A DNA stretch of 64,000 bases from Epsilonproteobacteria bacterium tcs-49 (lineage in GTDB: Bacteria > Campylobacterota > Campylobacteria > Campylobacterales > Sulfurovaceae). The notes under the pieces are model-generated. The model worked only from the letters and a program-made list of their open reading frames with translations. It searched no databases and was not told where the DNA came from. Shown here in pieces: positions 56,423 to 64,000 of this stretch. The translations under genes and the position numbers were made by a program. The stretch lies in NCBI GenBank assembly GCA_002049495.1, contig LLYS01000009.1, positions 1-64,000 of the forward strand, read 5' to 3'. Every line of letters starts with the position of its first letter. Position 1 is the stretch's first letter.

Positions 56423-56962
56423 TTGGAACAGTTAATTCACGATTGGGGATATATCATTTTATTTCTTTACTCTTTCGGGGGCGGGTTTTTAGCCCTAGCC
56501 GTAGCGTCGGTGCTCTCCTATACCGGAGAACTCAACATCTATATTACGCTTGTTGTAGCGGGGGTATCCAACTTCATAGGCGATCAGTTTCTTTTCTATC
56601 TGGCACGGACCAATAAGCATATGGCCAAGGATATTTTGGCAAAACACCGTAGAAAAGTGGCGTGGGCGCATTTGATCATGAAGCGTCGGGGCGACGCGGC
56701 GATCTTTTTGCAAAAATATATCTACGGTATTAAGACGATGATCCCTTTGGCGATCGGCTTGACAAAGTATGACGGGAAGCGTTTTATGGTGCTCAACGCC
56801 GCTGCGGCCGCGGTATGGGCCGTAATAGTGGGGAGTCTTTCCTACTCGCTGGGGCGCGTAGTGATCAACTTTGCCGAGGATTTCAAAACCTACGGCATCG
56901 TTTTAGCCATCGGGATCGTCGCGGGGATTGCGTATATGTTCAAGCGTATCGAGCGTAAGTAA
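56423..56962 (+). CDS. DedA/SNARE-associated family membrane protein
   Basis: A 179-residue protein with four or five hydrophobic segments. TTG 56423 follows CGAGGAACTACT with good spacing and gives the usual N-terminus EQLIHDWGYIILFLYSFGGGFLAL; 28 further codons upstream have no such support. The DedA core shows FIGDQFLFYLART near residue 60 and the RRGDAAIFLQKYIYGIKTMIPLAIGLTKY loop with the conserved basic residue pair. DedA proteins flip or transport lipid carriers such as undecaprenyl phosphate or support envelope integrity. Confidence 0.82.
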   Translation: MEQLIHDWGYIILFLYSFGGGFLALAVASVLSYTGELNIYITLVVAGVSNFIGDQFLFYLARTNKHMAKDILAKHRRKVAWAHLIMKRRGDAAIFLQKYIYGIKTMIPLAIGLTKYDGKRFMVLNAAAAAVWAVIVGSLSYSLGRVVINFAEDFKTYGIVLAIGIVAGIAYMFKRIERK

Positions 56963-56965
56963 CGC

Positions 56966-57463
56966 TTAGTTCTCATCCTTGGCGAGTTCGTCAAGGATAT
57001 ACATCTGCATCTCCTGTTTGGGCACCTTTTTATTCAGCGCTTCTTGGAAGATACGCGCTACCTTGTCGTGGTAGTGTTTGTACTCAAAGTGGGGAAAGTG
57101 CAATTTCCACGCTTCGCGGATGATCTGTTTGGCGATACTTTCAAACAGCCACTCCTTATAGATCGTAAAGGAAGCGAAAAAGATCCCGGTAAAAGCGATG
57201 GCTAAGATGATGGACATGTGGCAATCTACAGAAGCCAAAAAGTCGTGTAAAATCCCTACGACGGGGATGATAAACAGGTGTGCCAGGATGATAAAGCTGA
57301 GATAACTTCTGCCCAGGCGCAGCCGGTAATTGAGCAGCCTCTCTGAGGGGATGATCCCCTCATGGATGATCAGATTGGCTTTGAGCAGATCGTCAAACAG
57401 TACGGGCTGTTTGGATCGGATAAATAAAAAGTGTAAAAATTTTTTCTTGAGTTCGTATAGCAA
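56966..57463 (-). CDS. Hypothetical membrane protein
   Basis: A 165-residue protein with two hydrophobic segments in the middle (about residues 55-72 and 84-105) flanked by basic cytoplasmic ends. It begins LYELKKKFLHFLFIRSKQPVLFDDLL and ends in an amphipathic helical region rich in Lys and Gln. I recognise no family. It is the last gene of the leuD-cca operon, nine bases after cca, and is convergent with dedA three bases away. No function is proposed. Confidence 0.6.
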   Translation of the reverse strand: MLYELKKKFLHFLFIRSKQPVLFDDLLKANLIIHEGIIPSERLLNYRLRLGRSYLSFIILAHLFIIPVVGILHDFLASVDCHMSIILAIAFTGIFFASFTIYKEWLFESIAKQIIREAWKLHFPHFEYKHYHDKVARIFQEALNKKVPKQEMQMYILDELAKDEN

Positions 57464-57472
57464 AACGGTCTC

Positions 57473-58582
57473 CTACAAATCTATCTTTCGTAAAGCGTGT
57501 AAATTCTCTTTTCGCAGCTGTTTTCCGATCGCTTTGCCCCTAAAGCCCCGGGCGATCAGTTTGCGGGGCGTAACGGCGGCAAAGGTGCTATCCATCAGCT
57601 GCAACTCTTTAGCATATTGTATCACTTTTTTACTGTAGTTGCCTAAAAACTCCCGTATGGGGATTTTTGTCGCCACCGCCGCGACGTAGCGTCTGGTGAC
57701 GTTTTTGGGCAGCAGCGGCTGGTCATAACAGATACGGTAGTGTTTGGGCAAAGTTTTTAAACGGCGAAAATCCAGATCCCTGCGCAGCAGGTAAGCAAAG
57801 ATATAGGGATAATGCATCGGTGCAAAGTCGCGCGAAAGCGCTTTGGCGTAAGATAAAAACTTTTTTCGCGTCAGAGTCTGTCCCAGCACCTTTTGCGCGA
57901 TCTTTAGATGCAGCAGATAGTACAGCCCGTAGTGCAGGTTTGTGGCGTAAAACATCTTTTCAAACTCATTGAAGATACGCTGATCGCTCAGATCGCTCAG
58001 ATCCATTTTGCGCATCAAAGCGCTGCTGTGGGGATCGATCCTGAATCCCAGGCGCGCGCTAAATTGCATGGCGCGCAGCACCCGCAAAGAATCGTCGGCA
58101 AAGGTGGAGGGATCGACGATGCGCAGCCGCTTTGCCCTGAGATCTTCCAAACCGCCGAAATAGTCGATGACCTGCTCGGTTTGCATATCATACAGCAGCG
58201 CATTGACCGTAAAGTCGCGGCGGCTGCACGCCGTTTTGGCGTCGCGTGCGAGTTTGACGTCAAAGCCGCGGTGACCTTTGGCTATCTTGGATTCGGTACG
58301 GGGCAAAGCGATGTCGACCCCCTCGTACTTATACACGAAAAAGCTTTTGCCCACCCCTTTGGCCCCGAGTTTTTCCATCACTGTTTCAAAGGTGCGCTCG
58401 TCGCACTCATGCACTTCGATGTCGTAATCGTTGCAGGGGGTATCTAAAAGGCGATCGCGGACGGCGCCGCCGACAATATAGGGATAGAGACCGTGGTTTA
58501 AAAGGTGTGTGTGGATCTTTTGGATGGTTGCAAGAGTATCTTTGGGGGTATAGCGGAAAAAATCCTCTACTCTTTTCTTAAT
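57473..58582 (-). CDS. cca: tRNA nucleotidyltransferase (CCA-adding) / PcnB family, non-canonical ATT start
   Basis: The class II nucleotidyltransferase adds or repairs the tRNA CCA end. The catalytic head is IVGGAVRDRLLD followed by NDYDIEV (metal Asp pair), with CSRRDFTVNALLYD and RVLRAMQFSARLGF further on. This head lies upstream of the first usable GTG (58414), so that start would remove the active site. Between an in-frame TGA-TGA (58600-58595) and the GG motif there is no ATG, GTG, TTG or CTG. An ATT at 58582-58580 lies eight bases after AAAGG (58595-58591), giving 369 residues. E. coli pcnB, in the same superfamily, is known to start at AUU. It overlaps the ciaD-like gene by 16 bases. 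Confidence 0.82.
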   Translation of the reverse strand: MKKRVEDFFRYTPKDTLATIQKIHTHLLNHGLYPYIVGGAVRDRLLDTPCNDYDIEVHECDERTFETVMEKLGAKGVGKSFFVYKYEGVDIALPRTESKIAKGHRGFDVKLARDAKTACSRRDFTVNALLYDMQTEQVIDYFGGLEDLRAKRLRIVDPSTFADDSLRVLRAMQFSARLGFRIDPHSSALMRKMDLSDLSDQRIFNEFEKMFYATNLHYGLYYLLHLKIAQKVLGQTLTRKKFLSYAKALSRDFAPMHYPYIFAYLLRRDLDFRRLKTLPKHYRICYDQPLLPKNVTRRYVAAVATKIPIREFLGNYSKKVIQYAKELQLMDSTFAAVTPRKLIARGFRGKAIGKQLRKENLHALRKIDL

Positions 58583-59037
58583 TTGTCCAACCTTTCATCA
58601 AGCGTGGAGAGGAAGTACTCTAAAAAGTTGATGGTCAAATCCAGCTTTGCCTCAAGCTTTTTATTGTTGGGGGATTGGAACCCCTCAAAGAGTACGAGAA
58701 CTTTTTCCCGAACCGTTTCGAGATATTTGATCTCATCTTTATGCAGAGGTTCCCTTTCGGTTTGCTGCTTAGAATGCGGCGTAGAGGAGGAGGGGGAAGT
58801 TTGCTTTTGTTCCTTCTGGGGTTGAGCCTCTTGCAGGGATTGCTCCTGGCGTAAAAAGGGGGGAAGGTCAAGCTCGTCTTCGCTGCCCTCGGCCGCCATG
58901 GCTTCATCGGGGGAAAGGGGTGTTTTAGCTGCGTTTTCTTTATAGTTTTTGATATGTTCTTTGAGATCGACGTTATCTTCCTTGCTATCCTTTTCGATCT
59001 CGTCCAGCGTCGAGAGTATCACATCCTTTAGTTCCAA
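58567..59037 (-). CDS. Small acidic protein at the ciaD position next to cca
   Basis: The start is best placed at TTG 59037, eight bases after AAAGG (156 residues); GTG 59046 directly touches that site. The protein has a charged N-terminal helix (ELKDVILSTLDEIEKDSKED), a disordered middle rich in Gln, Ser and Pro, and a predicted coiled coil at the C-terminus from YLETVREKVLVLFEGF to TLDERLDKLRKE. In C. jejuni the gene beside cca is Cj0788, known as ciaD (recalled, not checked). If orthologous, the ancestral function is not invasion, since this organism looks environmental. No motif gives a biochemical role. Confidence 0.6.
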   Translation of the reverse strand: MELKDVILSTLDEIEKDSKEDNVDLKEHIKNYKENAAKTPLSPDEAMAAEGSEDELDLPPFLRQEQSLQEAQPQKEQKQTSPSSSTPHSKQQTEREPLHKDEIKYLETVREKVLVLFEGFQSPNNKKLEAKLDLTINFLEYFLSTLDERLDKLRKE

Positions 59038-59270
59038 AGCAGCCACCTTTCAAATTCTAAAAACTCTATATCATCTTCCATATTGATAAAAAACTCTTTC
59101 ATCTCCTCATCCACCCCGTTGAACTTTTTGCGGATTCCCGAAAGCCGTTTGATCGCTACCCTCGCATCTTTATTGTTGGGATCCTTTTTTAAGATATCCC
59201 GGTAAATTTTCAGCGCTTCATCCTTGAGCCCCTGAAGCTCGTAGATCGACGCGAGGGTTACGGTGCTCAC
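59028..59270 (-). CDS. Small TPR-like protein
   Basis: An 80-residue protein from GTG 59270, seven bases after leuB. Residues 3-45 (LASIYELQGLKDEALKIYRDILKKDPNNKDARVAIKRL) form one clear tetratricopeptide unit plus a capping helix; the C-terminus is acidic and aromatic, ending EFLEFERWLLWN. A single TPR is likely to bind a partner protein, perhaps the following gene product, with which it overlaps by ten bases. C. jejuni has a small gene in the same place (Cj0787), as far as I recall. Confidence 0.65.
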   Translation of the reverse strand: MSTVTLASIYELQGLKDEALKIYRDILKKDPNNKDARVAIKRLSGIRKKFNGVDEEMKEFFINMEDDIEFLEFERWLLWN

Positions 59271-59276
59271 GGGTGT

Positions 59277-60342
<1,066 letters not shown>

Positions 60343-60350
<8 letters not shown>

Positions 60351-60831
60351 TGATCACCTTTTTGGCATAGTTTATCAAGCCGCCGCAGTCTATGAGCTCT
60401 TGCATGAACTCCGGAATCGGCGTAAATTTGTACGTTTCATCTTTGGTTTTATTGATCACGACACCCTTTTCCATGTCCACTTCTACCGTATCGCCCTCGT
60501 CGATTCTATCGGCTTCCTTGACCTCAAAGATGGGAAGTCCCATGTTAAAGGCGTTTCTGTAAAAGATACGTGCGAAGGTTTTGGCGATGACGGCGGATAC
60601 GCCGGCTGCTTTGAGCGCGATGGGGGCGTGCTCGCGGCTGGAACCGCAGCCAAAATTCTCCCCCGCGACCACAAGGTCGCCGCTTTGCATTTTGGAGACG
60701 AACTCCGGGTCCGCATCCTCCATCACGTGCTTTGCCAACTCCTGCGGGTCGGAGTTGTTCAGATACCGCGCCGCGATGATAAGATCGGTGTCGATATTGT
60801 CTCCAAACTTCCAAACTTTTCCCGAAATCAT
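60343..60831 (-). CDS. leuD: 3-isopropylmalate dehydratase small subunit
   Basis: LeuD is the swivelling small subunit of isopropylmalate isomerase. ATG 60831 follows GGAG with eight bases spacing and gives 162 residues; the frame extends 11 codons further without support. [22 protein letters not shown] and the [39 protein letters not shown] block are the family signatures. The short form, of archaeal type, pairs with a separate LeuC that is not in the window. It opens a six-gene minus-strand operon ending in the hypothetical membrane protein. Confidence 0.95.
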
Positions 60832-60958
60832 AAAATTATCTCCATCTGTTACAAATTGTTTCACTTAAATGTGATGATTATATCCAAATATTACTTAAGG
60901 CCATCTCTAAAAGGTATTGCACCTTTAATGGTGATGTTTTTTAATGATGATAAAATGA

Positions 60959-60964
60959 TATAAT
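60959..60964 (+). promoter_or_regulatory. -10 box for the Uma2 gene
   Basis: AAATGATATAATTGATGC has a perfect TATAAT 31 bases before the ATG. The gap to leuD (163 bases) is AT-rich. Confidence 0.5.
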
Positions 60965-60994
60965 TGATGCAAGAAAAGATACAAGGAGTTCAAA

Positions 60995-61543
60995 ATGGGA
61001 GCTTTAAAACTGGAAGATCTGAACTATACGTATGATGATTACAAACTGTGGGAAGGCGACTGGGAGTTGATAGGAGGGGTGCCCCTTGCTATGAGTCCCG
61101 CACCTGTGCGAAAGCATCAGGGCATTGCCAGTGAGATAATCTATAACTTTAGGATGCAGCTGGAGAATTGTACTACGTGTGAAGTGTTGGGTGAAGTTGA
61201 TTATAAAATAGGCGAAGATACGGTTTTGCGACCCGATATTGTACTTACTTGCAATGAAACCAATGAAAACTATTTGACAAAAGCTCCTGAGATAATAGTG
61301 GAGATCATCAGTAAAAGCAGTGCCAAAAGAGATGAAGTGTATAAATTTGACATATATCAAGCTGAGAAAGTGGGCTACTATGTCATAGTATATCCAGATG
61401 ACTTAAGAGCTAAAGTGTATAAACTTGATGGCAAAGAGTATGATAAGCAGGGGGATTTTGCGATGGAGAGTTATGATTTTGAACAGACAAGCTGCAAAGT
61501 GAGTTTAGATTTTGCAAAAGTATTTAAGCGGTTTAGAAAGTAG
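60995..61543 (+). CDS. Uma2 (DUF820) family PD-(D/E)XK nuclease-like protein
   Basis: A 182-residue protein from ATG 60995 after ACAAGGAG. The Uma2 pattern is complete: WELIGGVPLAMSPAPVRKHQ near residue 23, the catalytic-like Asp in LRPDIVLTC near residue 87, and the Glu-x-Ile pair PEIIVEIISKSSAKRDEVYK near residue 102. Uma2 proteins are restriction-endonuclease-fold proteins, numerous in cyanobacteria and some mat or vent bacteria, with no firm function; mobile or stress-related DNA processing has been suggested. Base composition is visibly AT-richer than that of the leu operon next to it, which suggests transfer. Confidence 0.87.
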   Translation: MGALKLEDLNYTYDDYKLWEGDWELIGGVPLAMSPAPVRKHQGIASEIIYNFRMQLENCTTCEVLGEVDYKIGEDTVLRPDIVLTCNETNENYLTKAPEIIVEIISKSSAKRDEVYKFDIYQAEKVGYYVIVYPDDLRAKVYKLDGKEYDKQGDFAMESYDFEQTSCKVSLDFAKVFKRFRK

Positions 61544-61594
61544 CACGTAATAGATGATATAAGGACACTTTTTACGTTTGACGTAATCTTACGA

Positions 61595-61600
61595 TATAAT
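61595..61600 (+). promoter_or_regulatory. Promoter for the large secreted protein gene
   Basis: TTTACG at 61571-61576 and TATAAT at 61595-61600 are spaced by 18 bases, one of the few full sigma-70 matches in the window. The ATG follows 33 bases later. Confidence 0.5.
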
Positions 61601-61632
61601 AGTTCAATTGATGTTAAATTTTGGTGGGTGTA

Positions 61633-64000
61633 ATGAAAAAAACAGTTTTAACTTTTTTGATATTGTCATTTTCTTACATACAAGCTGCAACACTTGTTGT
61701 AGATGCAAATCCTGAATCTTTGTTTTTTGGTGATCGTAGTTGTGAGGCAGGCTTTATGCCAGATGATCCGTACTCCTCAATCCAAGATGCCATTGATGAT
61801 GCAAGTGACGGTGACACCATATCCATTTGTGATGCAACTTATAATGAAAGTTTAGTTGTTGATAGCTGGAAAAACAACTTAACTATCAAAAAAAGTGATG
61901 ATGCCAGCGGGGATGTTCTCGTGCAAACATCTAATACCGCATTAGAAATTGATAGGATAGACAATATCACTATTGACGGATTGGGCTTAAATAGTACTAA
62001 TCAAGAGGGTGTTTATATAAATGGTTGGTCAACGGGAATCGTTTTAAATAACTTGCAGATAACAGCTGCAAATAAAGAGGGGATATCAATAAAAAAGGAT
62101 ATTGGCACTTTAGAAATAAAAAACAGCTCTATTACAGCAAAAGAGGGTTTAAAAGCTGATGATGCAATTAACGGTATAAAGTTATCTAACGTAGTGATTG
62201 AAGCTACTGATACGGGAATAGAGTTTAAAAAAGATTTGAATAACGACGTAGAGTTTAGTGATGTAGAGATAACTGCTAATAACGGTGACGGTATTACTTT
62301 CGATGCCGTTATTAATAACGGCATAACCATAGATTCTTTAGAAATAACGGCATCAAAAAAAGGGCTGAATTTTAAAAAAGATGTTTATAACAACTTTTCT
62401 ATTGCTAATACCACAATCAATTCGGTTGAAGAGGGCATAATCATTGAGGGAAAACAAACGAATCCGGTTATAACAAATTCTTCAATAACAAGCAGTGAAA
62501 AAGATGCGGTTTTGACTAAAGCAAAAAACTGGACAAATTTTACGTTAAAAAATAGCTGTTTGACTGCAAATAAAAGTGGAAGTTATGCATTACAAATCGA
62601 TATCAATAAATTAAATTCCGATTCAGAGGTTTCAAGTAACTGTTTTTATGCTTCATCTTCTCAATATCTTGCAAAAGTCAAGGGAGATACCGCAGGTGAA
62701 AAATTTGACGGCAACTACTGGGACGGGATCAGCGGAGATTATACGCAAAACAATATCAACGATACCGCTACCCTTGAGAGCTGCCCCGCAATATGCAAAA
62801 GTGCGCTCGATCCCCAAACCCCCGTATCGGAGTTTCGATTTGACGCCTGTCGAAAAAGCGACCCCGGGTTCAGTATCGACAGTATCAGAGGGGTTTCGGG
62901 AGAAGCGATCGGCGGCGTGGATGCGACTTTGAACGCACAGTTGTGTAACGGGATGCAAACCTATGATGAGGGGGATATCGAAGCGTGGAATGCTTTTGAT
63001 ACCAATTTAAACGTGAGCGCATACCCAAGGGGAAGCATCGCCTTTTGGTTTAACAGTTTTAGCGATTGGAACGACGGTCCTGGCAGAATTCTCGTGGACG
63101 CGACCAAAGGCAATAAATACTTTTTCATCGGCTTGACACAGTATGGAAAAATAAAATTTTACTACGAAGATGAGAGGGACCGCGATTACCAATCCTACAG
63201 TGACGGAACCTTCCATTTTGATAAAAACAGATGGCACCATATCGCCGTTGCCTGGGATTCCTATGCGGGGAAAGCGGAGGTTTACCTCGACGGCAGCCGC
63301 ATCACGATGAACGTCACCCAAAACACCCTCGGGGGCAACGGTTTCGACGGAGCTTACGGCGATCTCGTGATTGGGGATGTAAGAGAAGAATATACCCAAA
63401 ACAGCAGCGTTTTCGATGGGTTGAAAAACTCTTCATACGGCGTTTTCGATGAGGTGAAAATCTATGACAGTATGCTAAGCGATGCTTTGGTCAAGCAGCT
63501 TTACGATTATGAGCTTCAAAAGCTTTCCTGGGACGGGAGCAGCCGTAGTTGTATCGACTGTATCGATCAGCTGCCCGTTTGTTTCGTCGACACCTTTGAA
63601 CGGGATACGCTGCATCAAAAGTACGGCGGGGAGGGGTGGCTTATCCTACAAGACGACAACTTTACCCCGCAGCTTGTCAACGGACGGCTTCGGTTGACGG
63701 ATTCTACGGAGAATGTGGCGACTGCGGCAAACCTAAAGCCGGATATTATTTCAAAAAACAATGTTTTTACCATTGAGTTTAACCATTTCGCCTATGACGA
63801 TTCCGACGATTGCAGCGGAGACGGGGTGACTCTCACCCTCTCCGATGCGTCGGTAACCCCCGATACCGGAGGGTACGGCGGATCGCTCGGTTATGCGCAG
63901 CGCAACAATGCCCAAGGATTTGCCGGGGGCTGGCTTGGGATCGGTCTGGATGAATACGGCAACTATTCCAACCCCACCGAGGGCCGTGAAGGGGGTACGG
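61633..64000 (+). CDS. Large secreted mosaic protein: beta-helix, LamG and MshQ-like lectin domain (3' end outside window)
   Basis: An unbroken frame from ATG 61633 runs off the window (at least 789 residues). A signal peptide KKTVLTFLILSFSYIQA precedes a right-handed beta-helix (about residues 20-345): first SSIQDAIDDASDGDTISICDATYNES, then repeats of the type SITA-EGLK. A LamG/concanavalin domain follows (about 400-625, containing NRWHHIAVAWDSYAGKAEVYLDG). The last part, from CFVDTFERDTLHQKYG to WLGIGLDEYGNYSNPTEGR, closely resembles the lectin-like domain of MshQ in MSHA pilus loci. The protein is likely a cell-surface adhesin or pilus-associated factor. Base composition changes near 62,690: AT-rich before, typical after. 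It may lead a pilus locus beyond the window. Confidence 0.8.
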   Translation, partial: MKKTVLTFLILSFSYIQAATLVVDANPESLFFGDRSCEAGFMPDDPYSSIQDAIDDASDGDTISICDATYNESLVVDSWKNNLTIKKSDDASGDVLVQTSNTALEIDRIDNITIDGLGLNSTNQEGVYINGWSTGIVLNNLQITAANKEGISIKKDIGTLEIKNSSITAKEGLKADDAINGIKLSNVVIEATDTGIEFKKDLNNDVEFSDVEITANNGDGITFDAVINNGITIDSLEITASKKGLNFKKDVYNNFSIANTTINSVEEGIIIEGKQTNPVITNSSITSSEKDAVLTKAKNWTNFTLKNSCLTANKSGSYALQIDINKLNSDSEVSSNCFYASSSQYLAKVKGDTAGEKFDGNYWDGISGDYTQNNINDTATLESCPAICKSALDPQTPVSEFRFDACRKSDPGFSIDSIRGVSGEAIGGVDATLNAQLCNGMQTYDEGDIEAWNAFDTNLNVSAYPRGSIAFWFNSFSDWNDGPGRILVDATKGNKYFFIGLTQYGKIKFYYEDERDRDYQSYSDGTFHFDKNRWHHIAVAWDSYAGKAEVYLDGSRITMNVTQNTLGGNGFDGAYGDLVIGDVREEYTQNSSVFDGLKNSSYGVFDEVKIYDSMLSDALVKQLYDYELQKLSWDGSSRSCIDCIDQLPVCFVDTFERDTLHQKYGGEGWLILQDDNFTPQLVNGRLRLTDSTENVATAANLKPDIISKNNVFTIEFNHFAYDDSDDCSGDGVTLTLSDASVTPDTGGYGGSLGYAQRNNAQGFAGGWLGIGLDEYGNYSNPTEGREGGT
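61960..62610 (+). repeat. Degenerate protein repeats of the beta-helix
   Basis: Within the preceding gene, units of roughly 22-26 residues recur with the pattern ITI-(x)n-ITA-(x)n-GI-F/I-KKD, for example GITIDSLEITASKKGLNFKKD. At DNA level only short words such as AAAAAAGAT recur, so duplication is old or codons have drifted. The repeats define the coils of the parallel beta-helix. Confidence 0.55.

Noticed and set aside
57473-58414. GTG 58414 as start of cca
   Set aside because: It would delete the GG-VRD and Asp-x-Asp catalytic motifs that are encoded in frame immediately upstream.

Overview
The window reads as a dense chromosomal segment of a Campylobacterota (epsilonproteobacterial) bacterium, probably a free-living Sulfurovum-, Sulfurimonas- or Hydrogenimonas-like organism. 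The evidence is gene content and order. The run purA / FliJ-like / motE / DUF507 / carA matches, as I recall it, the order around purA in Campylobacter jejuni. A small acidic gene beside cca matches the position of C. jejuni ciaD. There is also a CiaB-type metalloprotease gene and acnB. Coding density is very high: genes overlap by 1-11 bases, TTG and GTG starts are common, and no gene-free stretch exceeds about 220 bases. I saw no rRNA, tRNA, CRISPR array or intact insertion sequence.

Layout. 1-10,771: a surface-polysaccharide locus. It holds two tandem SGNH/AlgX-like proteins, rfbD, a glycosyltransferase, rfbB, a sugar 3,4-ketoisomerase, a third SGNH-like membrane protein, a beta-helix acyltransferase, a PLP sugar aminotransferase, two more glycosyltransferases, and a convergent O-antigen ligase/polymerase. 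RfbB, ketoisomerase, aminotransferase and acyltransferase form the complete tail of a dTDP-3-acetamido-3,6-dideoxyhexose pathway; rfbD adds the last step to dTDP-rhamnose. 10,851-15,268: rdgB, ciaB-like, chemoreceptor. 15,350-21,936: class V aminotransferase, hisZ-like, purA, flagellar accessory genes, DUF507, carA, upp. 21,966-24,175 (minus): flgG, flgF, lolA. 24,280-28,621: secA, LolC/E-like permease, lipoprotein. 28,643-30,979 (minus): cytochrome c, a frameshifted lytic transglycosylase, yggT. 31,092-32,397: efp and a DJ-1 family gene with an odd structured leader. 32,399-37,558 (minus): a PhnD-like binding protein paired with a GGDEF/EAL protein, then truD and thiL. 37,632-40,227: a conserved hypothetical, pdxJ, pdxA. 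40,186-46,040 (minus): a four-gene HlyD/ABC exporter and metF, the latter behind a 77-nt inverted-repeat leader. 46,263-52,833: serB, an ABC half-transporter, tpx, uppP, acnB. 52,868-56,282 (minus): a two-subunit cytochrome bd-like oxidase with fused heme c and an orphan response regulator. 56,423-60,831: DedA, then a minus-strand leuD-leuB-TPR-ciaD-like-cca-membrane protein operon. 60,995-64,000: an AT-richer segment with a Uma2 nuclease and a large secreted beta-helix/LamG/MshQ-like protein that runs off the window.

The most unusual signals are: (i) cca has no ATG, GTG, TTG or CTG that could include its catalytic motif, but has a well-spaced Shine-Dalgarno in front of an ATT codon; (ii) a 77-nt element bounded by 17-base inverted arms forms the start of the predicted metF mRNA; (iii) the DJ-1 gene leader carries GAGTGCA repeats, a hairpin and a small open frame; (iv) a compact bd-family oxidase with a C-terminal heme c lies beside a response regulator and a direct repeat with 22-bp period; (v) the last gene is a mosaic of an AT-rich beta-helix and a GC-typical MshQ-like part. 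None of these was tested by a search; each is stated with its check.
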